In this document: in pieces, positions 1 through 11,125 of the stretch
How the letters are laid out: each line of letters starts with the position of its first letter
How positions within the stretch are numbered: position 1 is the first letter of the stretch
Position numbers and translations under genes: made by a program
The notes under the pieces: model-generated
Told to the model about the DNA's origin: nothing
Seen by the model: the letters and a program-made list of their open reading frames with translations, nothing else
Database searches by the model: none
Assembly: GCF_000350225.1 (NCBI RefSeq)
Contig: NW_005179108.1
Location: 52,030 to 116,029, forward strand
Origin: Chondrus crispus
Taxonomy: Eukaryota > Rhodophyta > Florideophyceae > Gigartinales > Gigartinaceae
Reading direction: 5' to 3'
Length of the DNA stretch: 64,000 nt

Positions 1-262
1 ATCGGATGCGTGAAGGCCCGAGGTGTAGTGCAGGGGGAGGGCTCTGTCGTGTGAGGCACATCGGTGGCCCGGCCAAGGGCCCAGTGCTGTGAGACGGAGA
101 ACGGCCCCTGCCAGCCTTTTGTTTCAAGAGCGAAGCGAAATGCCACTGCCGCGCGCGACAGTTAGCCTTGCGATAATAAAGGCAGCCCCCGACAGATCCC
201 CAGAGGAGGGGATCATCGGATCGGGGAGCATCGCCAACGGAGCCGCCCTTCAGAGGGACCCA

Positions 263-448
263 CGTCCTCGCCTCCTCCGGACGCGCGCGTCTCCATCACC
301 CGACGACGTCGTCCACGCCCGCTCGCGAGGAACTTCGAACCCGCCGGTTGCCACACGTCCTCGCCTCCTCCAGACGCGCGCGTCTCCATCACTCGACGAC
401 GTCGTCCACGCCCGCTCGCGAGGAACTTCGAACCCGCCGGTTGCCACA
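263..448. repeat. Two tandem copies of a 93-bp unit
   Basis: Copies at 263-355 and 356-448 are almost identical; one C/A difference is visible in the CTCCTCC(G/A)GAC part and another in the CATCAC(C/T)CGAC part. The unit is 31 codons long, which keeps artificial reading frames open. Confidence 0.9.
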
Positions 449-560
449 GAAGAAGAAGAAAGAAAACAACAGTGCGAGGTCGCCTGTTCATCTTTTCTAT
501 ACTGTAGAGACAGGGAATGCTGTAGGGTAGTCGCCAAACGCTCGACCATTCCGTGGTCTT

Positions 561-608
561 CTGGGACCTTCTGGGACCTTCTGTGACCTTCTGTGACCTT
601 CTGGGACC
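561..608. repeat. Five copies of a 10-bp tandem repeat
   Basis: The unit CTGGGACCTT, with variant CTGTGACCTT, is repeated five times head to tail. It is a short microsatellite with no sign of coding. Confidence 0.9.
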
Positions 609-756
609 CGGAAAACCCGAAACCCAAAACGGGTTCTGAAGAGGTCCGACCGACGGTTGGTGGCCCGTACGCATCCTACCGTACTACACCCTGGGTAACA
701 ACGCGCAATTCTTTTGGGTGTCCTACCTTTACTGCAACTGCATTGCAGCTGCAGTA

Positions 757-781
757 CCACTCCCGGAAACGTTCATTTGGT
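757..781 (+). repeat. Left terminal inverted repeat of pogo-like element
   Basis: It starts CCACTCCCGGAAA and continues to a shared ATTTGGTAA block. It pairs with 16389-16413; a few central bases differ. Confidence 0.85.
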
Positions 782-944
782 AACTACTTTCATAAAATTA
801 AAGAAAAAAGTGCTTCCTGCCATCCAAAAACGGTCAAACTTTGCACAGTTAGGTACGTCCATTGCTGGATGCCGCAGGAGAGATATTGAAAAGTAAGGCC
901 ATCTATGAAGGACATTAGTCAATCTTTACCACTTTTCGATCAGA

Positions 945-1575
945 TCATTCTGCTGTACCGCTCGGGGTCGATTTGGTAATTTGCTCTTGCGTAGAAAGGG
1001 CAATAAGGGCAGTCACCGCGTCCCTGTCGTTTGCAGGAATAACCTTGCTCACGTTCGGGAAACTGCATTTCCGCTTAGAAGCGTCTTTCTCCGCTTCGCA
1101 CAGATGCTTGTTAGCTCCGCCCTCGCCCCATGTTACTTCTTTGGCCTTGACTCTCTCCAACTTCTTGGCAGCACACACCTGCTGCCCTCCCAAACGCTGG
1201 TCGCGTCGTAGTTCCTTTTTGTGAAGCCTTGCCGGCTTCCTTGCCGCCTTCTCCTTTTCCTGTAAAGCATCTCGGACCTCCTTCTTTTTTCGCTCCTGTA
1301 CGAAATCTCTTGTACGTGAGGTATATTGCAGGCGTTCCTTTCTGGAGTGCAGTGTTCTTCTGAACGCTATCCACTTCCTCACTAACCCTCTTTTTCGGCA
1401 TACCAGCAGTCATAAGTATCTTGTTCACGCTTTGGTGGGTTTTTAAAATCATCTCGACAGACTGTATTGCTAGAGAGGCTGATTTTCCGGAGTCCAATAT
1501 GTTTCGTAATTGGGACAAAAGTATCGCTGTCGTTCTGGCGTGTAATAAGATGATGATTTTCTGTTTGCTCCACGC
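945..1575 (-). pseudogene. C-terminal part of the pogo-like transposase
   Basis: This is the C-terminal remnant of the transposase whose N-terminal part lies at 14768-16362, on the far side of element A. The first fragment (1575 to 1382) has a serine/threonine-rich linker with NDSDTFVP and KHIGLRK. The second (1382 to 945) is a Lys/Glu/Arg-rich helix (QERKKKEVRDALQEKEKAA), like the charged tails of CENP-B/Tigger-type transposases. The fragments are in different frames, and a third frame (1518 to 1111) overlaps both, so frameshifts are present. The link to the N-terminal part rests on strand, order, the enclosing TIRs and the CACGC duplication at the break, not on sequence overlap. Confidence 0.6.
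1571..1575. repeat. Target site duplication CACGC, left copy (element A)
   Basis: CACGC directly before the 5' LTR matches CACGC directly after the 3' LTR (14763-14767). It is the 5-bp duplication expected of a Ty3/gypsy integrase. Confidence 0.9.
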
Positions 1576-2168
1576 TGTGGTATAACCCCAAACGGAAATT
1601 AGATTAGGATCGGATCAGGGACAGTAAGGCAACGAGCCTTACAGCCATGCGCGCACACACGAGTCCTCCGCGTGTACGGGACGCGTACTACACGTGCAAT
1701 GTCATCCCCGCCGGCTGACAGCGTTACAGTGTCGGTAGACCGGCACTACTGTAGAGTTATGATAGACTACAATGTACATTAAATATGAGCGGACCGCCGG
1801 CGGTGGAGGACGACAAGAAGGGACTTGTCAAGCATCCTCCACCTTGGTCCGCCCGCTTTCTATTGGGTACTTCCGTCCGTTTTACCTAGGAGTAGCACCG
1901 CGCGCGGGTTGAGGACGCGCGTAGCACGCCCACGAGCCGGCTCCGCCTCCGCCCGTCGGTACTGGATCGTCACCCAGTACCGCTCCGGGGCGTCGAGGCG
2001 TAGAACCGCTCGCGCGTGCGCGCGTCCTCCCCGATCCCGCTCTACCACCGCTACTTGGAGCCCGTGCTCGGTACCGTGGGTGGGCCGTGCTTCTGTCTTC
2101 CCGCCGATCGGGGTCTTTCCGAACTGTCAGTACTCACCCCTCTCGTCGTTGGGGGTGATTATACTACA
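1576..2168 (+). repeat. 5' LTR of element A (593 bp)
   Basis: It starts TGTGGTATAACCCC and ends GTGATTATACTACA, a TG...CA LTR with imperfect terminal inverted repeats (TGTGGTATAA against TTATACTACA). It matches 14170-14762 at the same length; the two differences seen are both C/T (near 2056 and near 2133). Confidence 0.95.
1778..1852 (+). promoter_or_regulatory. TATA-like box followed by a long LTR stem-loop
   Basis: ATTAAATAT at 1778-1786 is followed two bases later by a GC-rich inverted repeat (1789-1852). Its arms are GCGGACC, GGTGGAGGA and ACAAG on the left, pairing with CTTGT, TCCTCCACC and GGTCCGC on the right. The same order, TATA-like box then GCGGACC hairpin with an ACAAG...CTTGT tip, recurs in the LTR of element C and in both solo LTRs. 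It probably marks the promoter and the 5' end of the RNA (R region); that role is inferred. Confidence 0.55.
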
Positions 2169-2169
2169 G

Positions 2170-2187
2170 TGGTCTCCCGACCTAGAA
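2170..2187 (+). promoter_or_regulatory. Primer-binding site of element A
   Basis: TGGTCTCCCGACCTAGAA begins one base after the 5' LTR. It starts with TGG, the complement of a tRNA CCA end. The same 18 bases follow the 5' LTRs of elements B (20571) and C (37755, minus strand). The implied tRNA 3' end is GGTCGGGAGA-CCA; I could not assign the tRNA. Confidence 0.85.
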
Positions 2188-2245
2188 GACTCTCAAGATC
2201 GAACCGAGAAGACTATCGTTTACCTCCGCGTCCTTACGCGTCGAG

Positions 2246-4807
2246 ATGAGTGGCGAATATCCCACCTCGATTCGCTCGGAGCCCGCCGATGTGCGAGAGG
2301 CCGCGCTCCGCGTCCGAGTTGGCGACGGCGACGCTGGTCCTCGAGACCGCGAACCGTCGCCCGACTTCTCCGAAGGACGCGCTTGCGCGATGTACGATCG
2401 CATCGCGGAGTATATTGAAGATGTCCGAACATCCCTCCGTATCGACGTCTCCGACAGCGTCTACGCCCGCTGTATGGATGAGTTGCGCTCCCTCCGCGAA
2501 GGAAGGTTTGAGCGCGTAACTCAGTCCTTGGAGAACCTGCGCGCCCTCGTCGACCAGCTACAGTCCCGTTTGGTACTGGTCGAAGAGGCGCGCATCGATT
2601 CCCCCGCCGTGGACGTTGCGGGTCGACCCGCGAGTGCAAACTCCGGGGTCCACCGCGACCCGCAACCCTTCCCATCAGCCGAACAGATGGGAGCGTTCGC
2701 GCACATGGCGGCGGAGCTCAACTCAACGCGCCGCTGTGCCCGTGAGATGGAACAGACCTCGGCCGAGAGGCCGCCCGGAGCCCCCTCGAGTGGGCCCGGT
2801 GCCACTGTTCCTCCGGGCGCATCCGGAGCGCAGGAGTGGCCCCCGACTGGAGCCGTCACCAGTCGGAGGGCGGAGGACATCAAGCCGACGGCGGACGCGA
2901 ACTTCGCGTCCGAGACTCAAGCCCTGCCGTATGCATCCGGAAGCATGCGGCAGTCCCGACGGGTACCGGACGAACCCGACCGTGGCCGTGGAGGAGTCGC
3001 CCGCGGATCAGGGGAACCGATTCTCCCCTTCGATCCTCGCTGGGGCGGCTACTAGCCAGCGGATCTTACCGCGCATCCCGGCCCCGTCGACGTCCGAACG
3101 TTGCCCGTCACGCCGTTCGGAACGTTGGGCCCCGCCGAACCCGGGCTCGAGCCCGTCCACACCATGATACAGGAGTTCAGCGCCGTCGCGAACTACCGCA
3201 TGTATCGGTTGGATAACACCTCGAGGCTCGTTACCTCGGGTGACGCGGGACGGATCGCGAAGTACGTCCAACGCTGCCGTGGGCTCCGTCCCACGATGAA
3301 GAGCTTCGACGGTACTGACGCGATTCAGTTGCTCTCGTTTCTGAAGGATATCCGGATAACCTTCAATGCCCAGCACCTGACCGAAGGTGTGGCAATCCGT
3401 GTCTTCGCTCACTTCCTCGAGCGGGACGCGGAGCGGTTGTATACGAGTTACACCATGCGCGGCCTCCGCGCCGGCCAGCTCCACGACGACACGAGCTGGC
3501 CTAGTCTCGTCAACCAATTTATCAAACGCTACCAAACCGACGACGTGTTGGGGGAAGCGTTTGATGCTGTCGCGTCGGCGCGACAGCTTCCTCACGAAAC
3601 CGAGAACACGTTCGCAGACCGGCTGGAATCCGCCGCGTTCCGATGCACGGCCGTATTCTCAGAACAAGCCCTCGCGCACTACTTCGTGCGCGGGCTGTCC
3701 ACTGCGACCCGGGCCGCAGTGGCAGAGACGATGCAAAGGTTGCCTGGACAACAGAAGACCGAACTCTCAACGATTCGCCGTATCGCAACGGCCGAGGGTA
3801 CAACCTACCGAGCTCGTCGCGGGTTGCCGCTGCCGGACCCGAAGCCGGCAGCGAAGGGAGTCCGAACTCCAAGGTCGCACGGAACGAGTTCGCCGGCGAC
3901 CGCCCTCCACATTGGAGAAGATGAGTGGCAGGCCGACCCTGTCCTCATCACGCAAGGCTTCGACCGGGCAGGAGGCCGACCCCCTACGCCAGCTTCCACC
4001 GGTTCGACCGGAGGCTTCGCAACGGCGTTCGCACACACGCCGAGGGCCACTGGTGGTCCGAACCACAACATGGCCGAGCTGGATATCTCCCGTCGAGAAG
4101 GAGACCGCGGGCTGCCTAACGTGTCTCGACTCACCGATGAGGAGGCACGCCACGCGGCGACTTTCGCGTCGACCGATGGCAGCGCGTACATTTGTTGGCT
4201 GTGCCGGACGTACGGCCACGCCATGTACGCGTGCCCGTTCCTGTCGCCTGAACAACGTCAGTTCACGGCGTACAGGAGCTACCGCTATCAGATGGAGACG
4301 CGCCCCGGAATGCGCAATCTCATCCAGCAGTCTACGCGGGCAGACCGAGGCCCGCGTCGAGGTGACCCGAGCCGATCGGGTGGGGGCGTCCGTTTTGCCC
4401 CTCGTGAAGGCGGGTACCGATACCCGGGGACCGATCAAAGGGATCGACGTGACCCTCGTCGGATGGATACGCGATATCCCCGTCGAGACGGGCGAGGCGA
4501 CCGGGGCCGACCCCCGTTGCCCCAAGGGGTACAGAACGCCATCATGTACCTCCAAGATTGGGCTGGTGAGACGCACCCCCAGCCCACGGAAGGAGGCGGA
4601 GGGGAGCCCGTTCTCTCCGCCCCTCGAATATTGCAACGGCCGGACGTTGCAATCCAAGGCCACGAAGTATCCGATTACCTCGTAGAAGATGCCCAGTCGG
4701 GGTGGGGAAACCGTCCCCATCCGTGCGGCCAGGGGCCCGTCGACGCGCTAGCTAACGATAGCCAAGCGAATAGCACTGACAGCTCGGGTAGTTCGAAAAA
4801 CCCGTAA
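2246..4807 (+). pseudogene. gag of Ty3 element A, one internal stop
   Basis: This is the structural polyprotein that forms the virus-like particle. The ATG at 2246 heads an MSGEYPTSIRSEPAD N-terminus that matches MSQEYATSIRSEPAD of element C. The frame is open for 853 codons apart from one TAG at 3053-3055, where element C has a sense codon. The N-terminal part has a coiled-coil-like helix (CMDELRSLREGRFERV). The capsid-like core is after about residue 310, and a CCHC zinc knuckle (CWLCRTYGHAMYAC, spacing CX2CX4HX4C) lies near 4195-4236. The C-terminus is rich in Arg, Gly and Pro. The gag ends SKNP-TAA just after GAAAAAC (4795-4801), a possible -1 slip site, and the pol frame is open across this point. 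Confidence 0.85.
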
Positions 4808-4953
4808 AGACGGTTACGTTCGCGCGGTCGCGTGAACCGTCTTGTCAAACCAACCTTGACCCGCCCCTATTTGTCCCCGGCGGGGGAGGGGAATGTTTAC
4901 CGATATTTTTCCCCTCAACCCCGCACAAGCGCACCGAGACACCCGTAAGCTCG

Positions 4954-7900
4954 GTGCGAAAGGACGAAGACGCTGAGGCAACCGTGAGCCCGGCGCACAT
5001 GGAGGAAGGTACTGTGGAAACCGTGAGCCAAGTGCCTAACAAGAAGCGCATCGAACGCGCCAGCGGCCCGACCCAGGGGGACCCAGGGCCGCCAGAAGAA
5101 TTCAAGCCGCGTACGAACGCGACTTGTCGCGGGGACGCGGCCGACCGAAGGGCGACCCGCGACCAAGGCCGAAGGACGCGGAAGAGAAGTCGGAACCGGC
5201 GCCGGCGGCCCAGGCGGAACGATCTCGCCGAGCCGGGCACGCCGAAGGTGGTCGACGGCGTCATTTGCCTTATGACGTCGAAGATTTACAACGTCCTCGG
5301 CTCGATAGCCACGGAGGGAAATGCCTTCAAGCCCCGCACGATCGCCGTTGATACGTGCTTGGGGTACAATCTGGTGAGGAAGGCGGACCTTCCTCCCGAT
5401 TGGTCGCGGTACGTCATCCGCGACGCGCCACTGCCCCGATTGGCAGGCGCGAATAGCAACCCGCTTAAGCTCTCGGCCGTCGTACGCCTGGCCGTGCGGT
5501 TGAGGAACACGACGTTCCGAATTCCGTTCGTCGTGGCGGACCAGCTCGCCGTGCCGGTCCTCCTTGGTACGGCCTTCATCGATACACACGTACGAAGTAT
5601 CGACATCGAAGCTCAACGGTTGGAGCTCCGCCAAGGTGGCTCCGTTGCCATCGTCGACGGGAAGGGGGAGCCGACTCCCCCAACCAGGCGGCACGGACGT
5701 CAGACAAACCGGGCTGACGCACGCGACGAAGCCCCGCAGGCGATCCGAATCGCCCGCTAGGTTACCATTCCCGCGAGATCGCAGGCCCGTGTGCGCGTTA
5801 CTACGACGGGGAGGGGACTCGTGTTTATAGAGCCGAAGCCGTCACTCCAACACCGACATGGAGTGAGGCTGACGAACGGCGTCGTCGAGATCCTGCCGAA
5901 CCAGACCTTCGACGTCATCGTCGCGAACTTTTCGCGACAGGAAAGGCGGCTTCCGAAGCACACCGTCGGGGGGTACGCGAAGCGCAACCCCCTCGCGATC
6001 TTGACGCCCGAACGTCGCGTCGCTGAGGGGATCGCGCACGCGCTACACCTCACCGACTTGACCGATCAAGTCGGAACGGCAGGAGCTGGTCGACCAGGCT
6101 CCGCCCAGGGGGCAACCGTTGAGAAGAGAGGAGCCGGTACGGACGGCCGACCGGCGAAGTGCCCGCCGCCGGAAGGGGGCACTGCACCCGTCTCTGAAAA
6201 GGATCCCGAAAATCCGCCGGAGGATTGGGAAAAAGAAATCGACTTGTCATACATCGATGATGACAAGTTCCGGGTCCACGTGCTCGAGATGCTCCGTAAG
6301 CACTCGAGTCTGTGGAGCGGGGCGCTCGGAACGATCCGAGCGACCGAACACCGCATTCCCCTCGAACCGGGTACGAAGCCGATACGTTCAATGCCCTACC
6401 CAAAGGGGCCGGCTATGCGTGAGATGGTCGCCAAGGAAGTCCACAAAATGTTGAACGCAGGGGTAATCGAACCTGCGAGCACCGAGTGGGCGTCCCCCGT
6501 GGTGCTCGTACCGAAGAAAGACGGCTCTCTTCGGTTCTGCGTGGACTACCGGCGTCTCAACGCAAAGACGGCAGCAGATTCGTATCCGCTGCCCCGGATG
6601 GACGACTGCATCGATTCGCTCGGAGATGCAGCCGTCTTTACGACGTTGGACTGCAATTCCGGTTATCGGCAGATCCCCGTCGCTCCGGAAGACCGGGACA
6701 AGACCACGTTCACTACGCATATGGGAACGTTTCGCCATTTGCGTATGCCGTTCGGGCTAAAAGGGGCACCGGCCACCTTCCAACGTGCCCTCGACATCAT
6801 CCTATCTGGCGTCCGATGGCAGATATGCCTCGTCTACCTGGATGATGTCATCGTGTTCTCCCGTACGCACGGAGAACACGCAAAGCATCTCGACACTGTC
6901 TTGAGCTTGCTGAGGAGCGCAGGAATCTCCCTCAAGCTCAAGAAGTGTAGCTTCTTCCAACCGAAGGTGCACTACCTGGGGCACGTCATTTCCCCAGGTA
7001 AGCTGAGCGTCGCCGAAGCGGCGGCGGACGCCTTCAAGACGTTCACGTTTCCGAGGACGTTGACGCAGGTGCGCTCGTACCTCGGAGCGTGCAACGTCTA
7101 CCGCCGCTTCGTGAAGGGGTTCGCGAAGATTGCGCGCCCATTAACGGACATGACGCGCAAGGACGCGGACCCCAACTTCGACGACCCGACCGAGCTGCAA
7201 CTTCAAGCGTTCGAAGCGTTGAAGGAGCGGATGATTTCCCCGCCGATCCTAGCATTGCCGCGGTACGGTCGGCCGTACATGATCGACACGGATGCTAGTG
7301 GCTATCAACTGGGCTGTACGTTGCTCCAGGAACACGAAGGCGCCGACGACTGACGCCCCGTGGGGTATTGGTCGTACTCACTGTTCGATAGTGAGCTCAA
7401 CTACAGCGCTACGGAGCGCGAATGCTTTGCCGTAGTGTGGGCCGTCCGCACACTACGGCCGTACATCGAAGGTACCAAGTTCATCGTCCGGACGGACCAT
7501 GATGCCCTCCGATGGCTTATGTCCCTCACGGAGAGTTCCAGAAGGCTTACCCGGTGGCGACTGCGGTTGGCGGAATAAGACTTAACCATCCAGTACCGCC
7601 CCGGGCGAGTGCACCAGGTGCCCGATGCCCTGTCACGCCTCGTCTCGCCAAGGGTCACCGACGACCCTCGCCCAGTCGTCGAGGTGGATGACGACATTCC
7701 CACCTTCGATGCGGGTACGACCGTCCGTGACATGTCGGACGAGCTCGCGGACCACGTCTGTACCGCGAGCTGCGATCACAAGGCCGTCCATGTCTTCGTG
7801 ACAACAAGGAACCAAGCCGGATCGCGAAGAGGGTCGCGCGTCCGTACGCGCGACGAGCCGAGGGGCGACGACGAGGCCCCCGCTCTTGAAGGACCCACCT

Positions 7901-9435
7901 CGTTCTGGGAGGAGAACGACGAGTTCGACGCTGTCGACATCGAGCGCGCCGAACAACCCGAAGTTGGCGCGCCCGCCTCCACGGTCGCCCCTCCGCAGGA
8001 CGACCTTCCGGCCCCTCTTACGTTAGAGGAGATAGCCGAAGAGCAACGCGTGGATGACTTCTGCCAGACCGTACTGGCACGACAGTCAGAGTCCCGGGAC
8101 TCCGCGTTCTTCGAGGACCACCACGGGGTGCTCAAACAGAGACACCCCTTCGACCCTGACATCGTGCAGGTCGTGGTGCCACGGACGCTACGGGCTCGGC
8201 TTCTCCAGCTCTGCCACACACCAACCATCGCGGGGCACCCGGGCCAGAACCGTATGTACTTCGCGCTCCGTCGCGAGTACTACTGGCCCCATCTCGCTGC
8301 AGATGTCGCAGCTACGGTGCGAGGGTGCCGAACATGCGCGATGAACCGTGTTAAGTTGCGGAAACACCTCAACCGTTTGAAGTTGTTTCCGGCAACACGG
8401 CCGCTTGAGAGCCTCGCCATCGACATCTTGGAACCGCTACCCAAGACGAAGGCAGGGAAACGGTTCCTTCTCGTAATTACGGACCGTTTCACCAAGCTGA
8501 CTCAAGTTGTGGCACTGCGGACTGAAACCGCGTACACGGTAGCCGTCGCGTTCTGCGACGCGTGGGTATTTAAATACGGCGTCCCACGCTCGCTACTGTC
8601 GGATAACGGACCGCAGTTTAACGCGAAGTTCTTCCACAGCACGTGCCGTGTCCTGGGGGTGACGAACTTGTACACTTCGGCGTACCACCCCCAGACGAAC
8701 GGGCAGGTCGAGCGATACAACCGGACGATCGCTTCGATGTTACGGAATTACGTCGGCGAACATCAGGACGACTGGGACGTGTACGTGGGGCCGCTCACGT
8801 ACGCGTACAACTCCCACGTACATCGTACGACGAGTACCACGCTCTTCGAGCTCGTCCTCAGCCGACCCCCGCCGGAGTTCTCTTTACGTAGAGCCGACGG
8901 TGACGCGCCCCCGTCCGATAGGGGCAACGCGCGCGCTGAATTCCTCAAGACGTTGGACGACACGATCCAGAAGGCGTACGGGAGCCTGCGCCGGACGCAG
9001 GCTCGGTGCAAGCGCGACTTCGATAAGCGCGTCAGACGGCTCAACGCACGTATCAAGCCAGGTAATTACGTCTACCTGAACCCCACCGATGGGGCAAAGG
9101 CGTCTAACAAACTCGCGTCGCCCGCCGTTGGGCCATACCGGGTACTCGCCAACGACCGGCGAACCATCACGATCGATCGTCATGGTGTCACCGAGCCATG
9201 GAGGACGGAACAATCGAGTTTCTCATCAAGTAGGCGGATTACGACACGCCCACATGGACCGCCCGGACTCACGTTCCGGAGGAGTTGGTGTCTCGTTACG
9301 CCCAACACCTCCGGAGACGCACCGGCAGGAACCTCACATCTGACGCGAACGCGGACGTTCACGCTTGAGAGGGGGGCCCTCAACCGCTTCGTTACGGTTG
9401 ACGTGAGGACCGCACAGAAGTCAAGCCGTATTTGA
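4954..9435 (+). pseudogene. pol of Ty3 element A (PR-RT-RH-IN), three internal stops
   Basis: A single frame, -1 to gag, encodes the enzymes for copying the RNA and integrating the cDNA. The 4954 start is arbitrary; the frame is open upstream into gag. Protease: VDTCLGYN near 5350, with Cys where DTG proteases have Gly. RT: FCVDYRRLNA, MPFGLKGAPATFQ and YLDD (6834). RNase H: DTDASGYQ near 7290 and RTDHDALRW. Integrase: HHCC zinc finger (HPGQNRMYF to CRTCAMNR), LAIDIL, LLSDNGPQF and NGQVERYN. Nonsense codons are at 5758-5760 (TAG; element C has Trp TGG here), 7351-7353 (TGA, probably from CGA) and 7576-7578 (TAA). No frameshift is seen within pol, so the damage is point mutation only. Confidence 0.9.
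9198..9368 (+). pseudogene. Chromodomain remnant of element A, -1 frame to pol
   Basis: Overlapping the end of pol but in the -1 frame, this short reading gives EFLIK-stop-ADYDTPTW, then RTHVPEELVSRYAQHLRRR. This matches the chromodomain pattern of a [YF]LVKW strand, a GY turn, TWEP and a C-terminal helix. Chromodomains at the integrase end are typical of Ty3/gypsy chromoviruses and guide integration to marked chromatin. The TAG at 9231-9233 falls where the conserved Trp (TGG) belongs. The first strand of the domain is not visible, so a deletion near 9185-9197 may have joined the two frames. Confidence 0.6.
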
Positions 9436-11125
9436 CTTCCGAAACCCAAGGACGCACGACGTAAGGCGTAAGGATGAGGCAGTACGGACTACCTCAAGGA
9501 ATTGTGGCCCTCCAATTGACCGACTATACGAGGGCCGACGTGTACTCGAACGGATAAGGCGAATGCTCCTTTGTGGGAGCAGAAAGGTCGGACGCTTCCC
9601 CCCGAACTGGGTCGCCGGACATTCCGTTAAGTCCGGCAACCGCAGCGAGAGGATGTCTGACGAACGAGACGATCACCTGGACAAGGCAGCCGGTACCGGA
9701 AGCAGTTAGGCTTCCGTCAGCCGATCGTTGGCGAGCGCTTACGGAGTCGGATGCGAGAATTCGCGTCTTAGGGGACACGAAACGTCCCAGGGATGGCCGC
9801 CTAGAATGCGGCATTATGCTCAAGTCGCGCCAGGTGAGCGTGGGAGCGAACGGATTGCACAAAGCAAGGCGCGAGGTGTGAAGAATAGCGTACGCATACT
9901 TTGGTACGGGCCGAGTGAGGACGGAGGAGGGGGCGGACGAACAACCGCCACTCCACTGTCACGATAATATGACAAGAGAGGCACTGCATGGCCTCAGAGA
10001 ATGATTGGGATGATGACGGTCACCCCAGGGGTGATATAATGCTGTACAGTGCTTGGGCCGCCGACGCGAACAACATGGAAAAAATAAGGAGAAATAAGTC
10101 CTACTGTGCAGCACTCGGTGTCAACCTGCCACCACGGGCAGGAGAAAATTAACGAAAAAGTAGTCGCGAAAATGGACAACTCACGTGAGCAAACGCATGC
10201 ACGTTGGCATGCGAGACACGCAATGGCACGCGGGATGGCCGAACGTACCCTCGGCCTGACCGGTTCGACGGCCCGTACCGCACCCCGACGGAGACACACT
10301 CTCTGGCGGCGACAACGGAAGCGGCGCTCCGGACACGCAGCCTGCCGACGACACCGTCCGTGGTCGGCAGCTGGAGGGCAACCGCGCCGAAACCGCCACC
10401 TTACCCGGAAACGAAAAATATTGGGTGGTGGAAATTGCCGCGGGCAAACAGGTGGCCCGGACCACACGTGCACGGCGCCGCGCGCGTGTTAGACGACCGA
10501 CATGCAGCGACGAGCGCGATTCAAATCACCACCACCGACCTTCGTGGTGAGTGAACCGATGACGGCTTCGACAAGGGGACCTCACGAGCCCTTCGTGCTC
10601 GGAAGCCGCGCAAAAACCCCCGGCGTCGACAAGGCCGACGTCGGGTCGACCTTCACAGCCCTGAGACAGAGGGCCCCCACGACAACACGGATGCCGTTGC
10701 TCGTCAAGAACGACCGCGCCGAGGGCGGCGCAGCATGACCTGCAACCTGCGAGCTCGTCTTGGACCGTCTTCTGCAGCGTGTGCGTCGGTACGTGCGCGC
10801 CGCCGGTCACCGCACGTGTCGGGAAGTGCTCGCGCCGCACCGCCAATGGAGAGGCACCAGAGGCCGCACTGGGAAGGACATGGCGAGGAGGAAGGGGATT
10901 GTACCCATGGCGAGGTGTGGAGTGTCGAATGGTAAAGAAAAGGGGGGCGCAGTCGAAGATAGCGGGACCCCACGGCTCGGGCGTATGCCAGGAGGTCGCT
11001 CGCGGAAGGGCACCCGTGGAAAGCGGCATGAGAAAAGACCAAGGGCAGTAAGGTCCCGGGATCCCTTTATTCGAAGGAGCACGCGCTACAGATAACACTC
11101 GCGGCGAACCAGGGCAAAAGCGAGC
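9436..11125. other. Spacer of element A between pol and antisense ORF
   Basis: About 1.7 kb with no frame that resembles a known protein. Short overlapping frames on both strands (for example 10106-10492 and 10526-11098) look like chance frames in GC-rich DNA. It may hold the 3' end of the antisense transcript. Confidence 0.5.

Larger units (their letters stand above)
1..755. other. Left flank, no supported gene
   Basis: No coding region can be supported here. Long overlapping frames on both strands between about 90 and 760 arise because a 93-bp tandem duplication is a multiple of three and GC-rich, so it stays open in several frames. The stretch ends at the TA target duplication (755-756) of the pogo-like transposon. 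Confidence 0.6.

Noticed and set aside
89-760. Overlapping frames of 90-165 codons on both strands
   Set aside because: They come from a 93-bp tandem duplication and a 10-bp repeat, and no frame is better than another.
3387-4720. Long frames (432 and 317 codons) overlapping gag of element A
   Set aside because: They are Arg/Ser-rich shadow frames of gag, a GC-rich codon-bias effect. The gag frame has the zinc knuckle and the match to element C.
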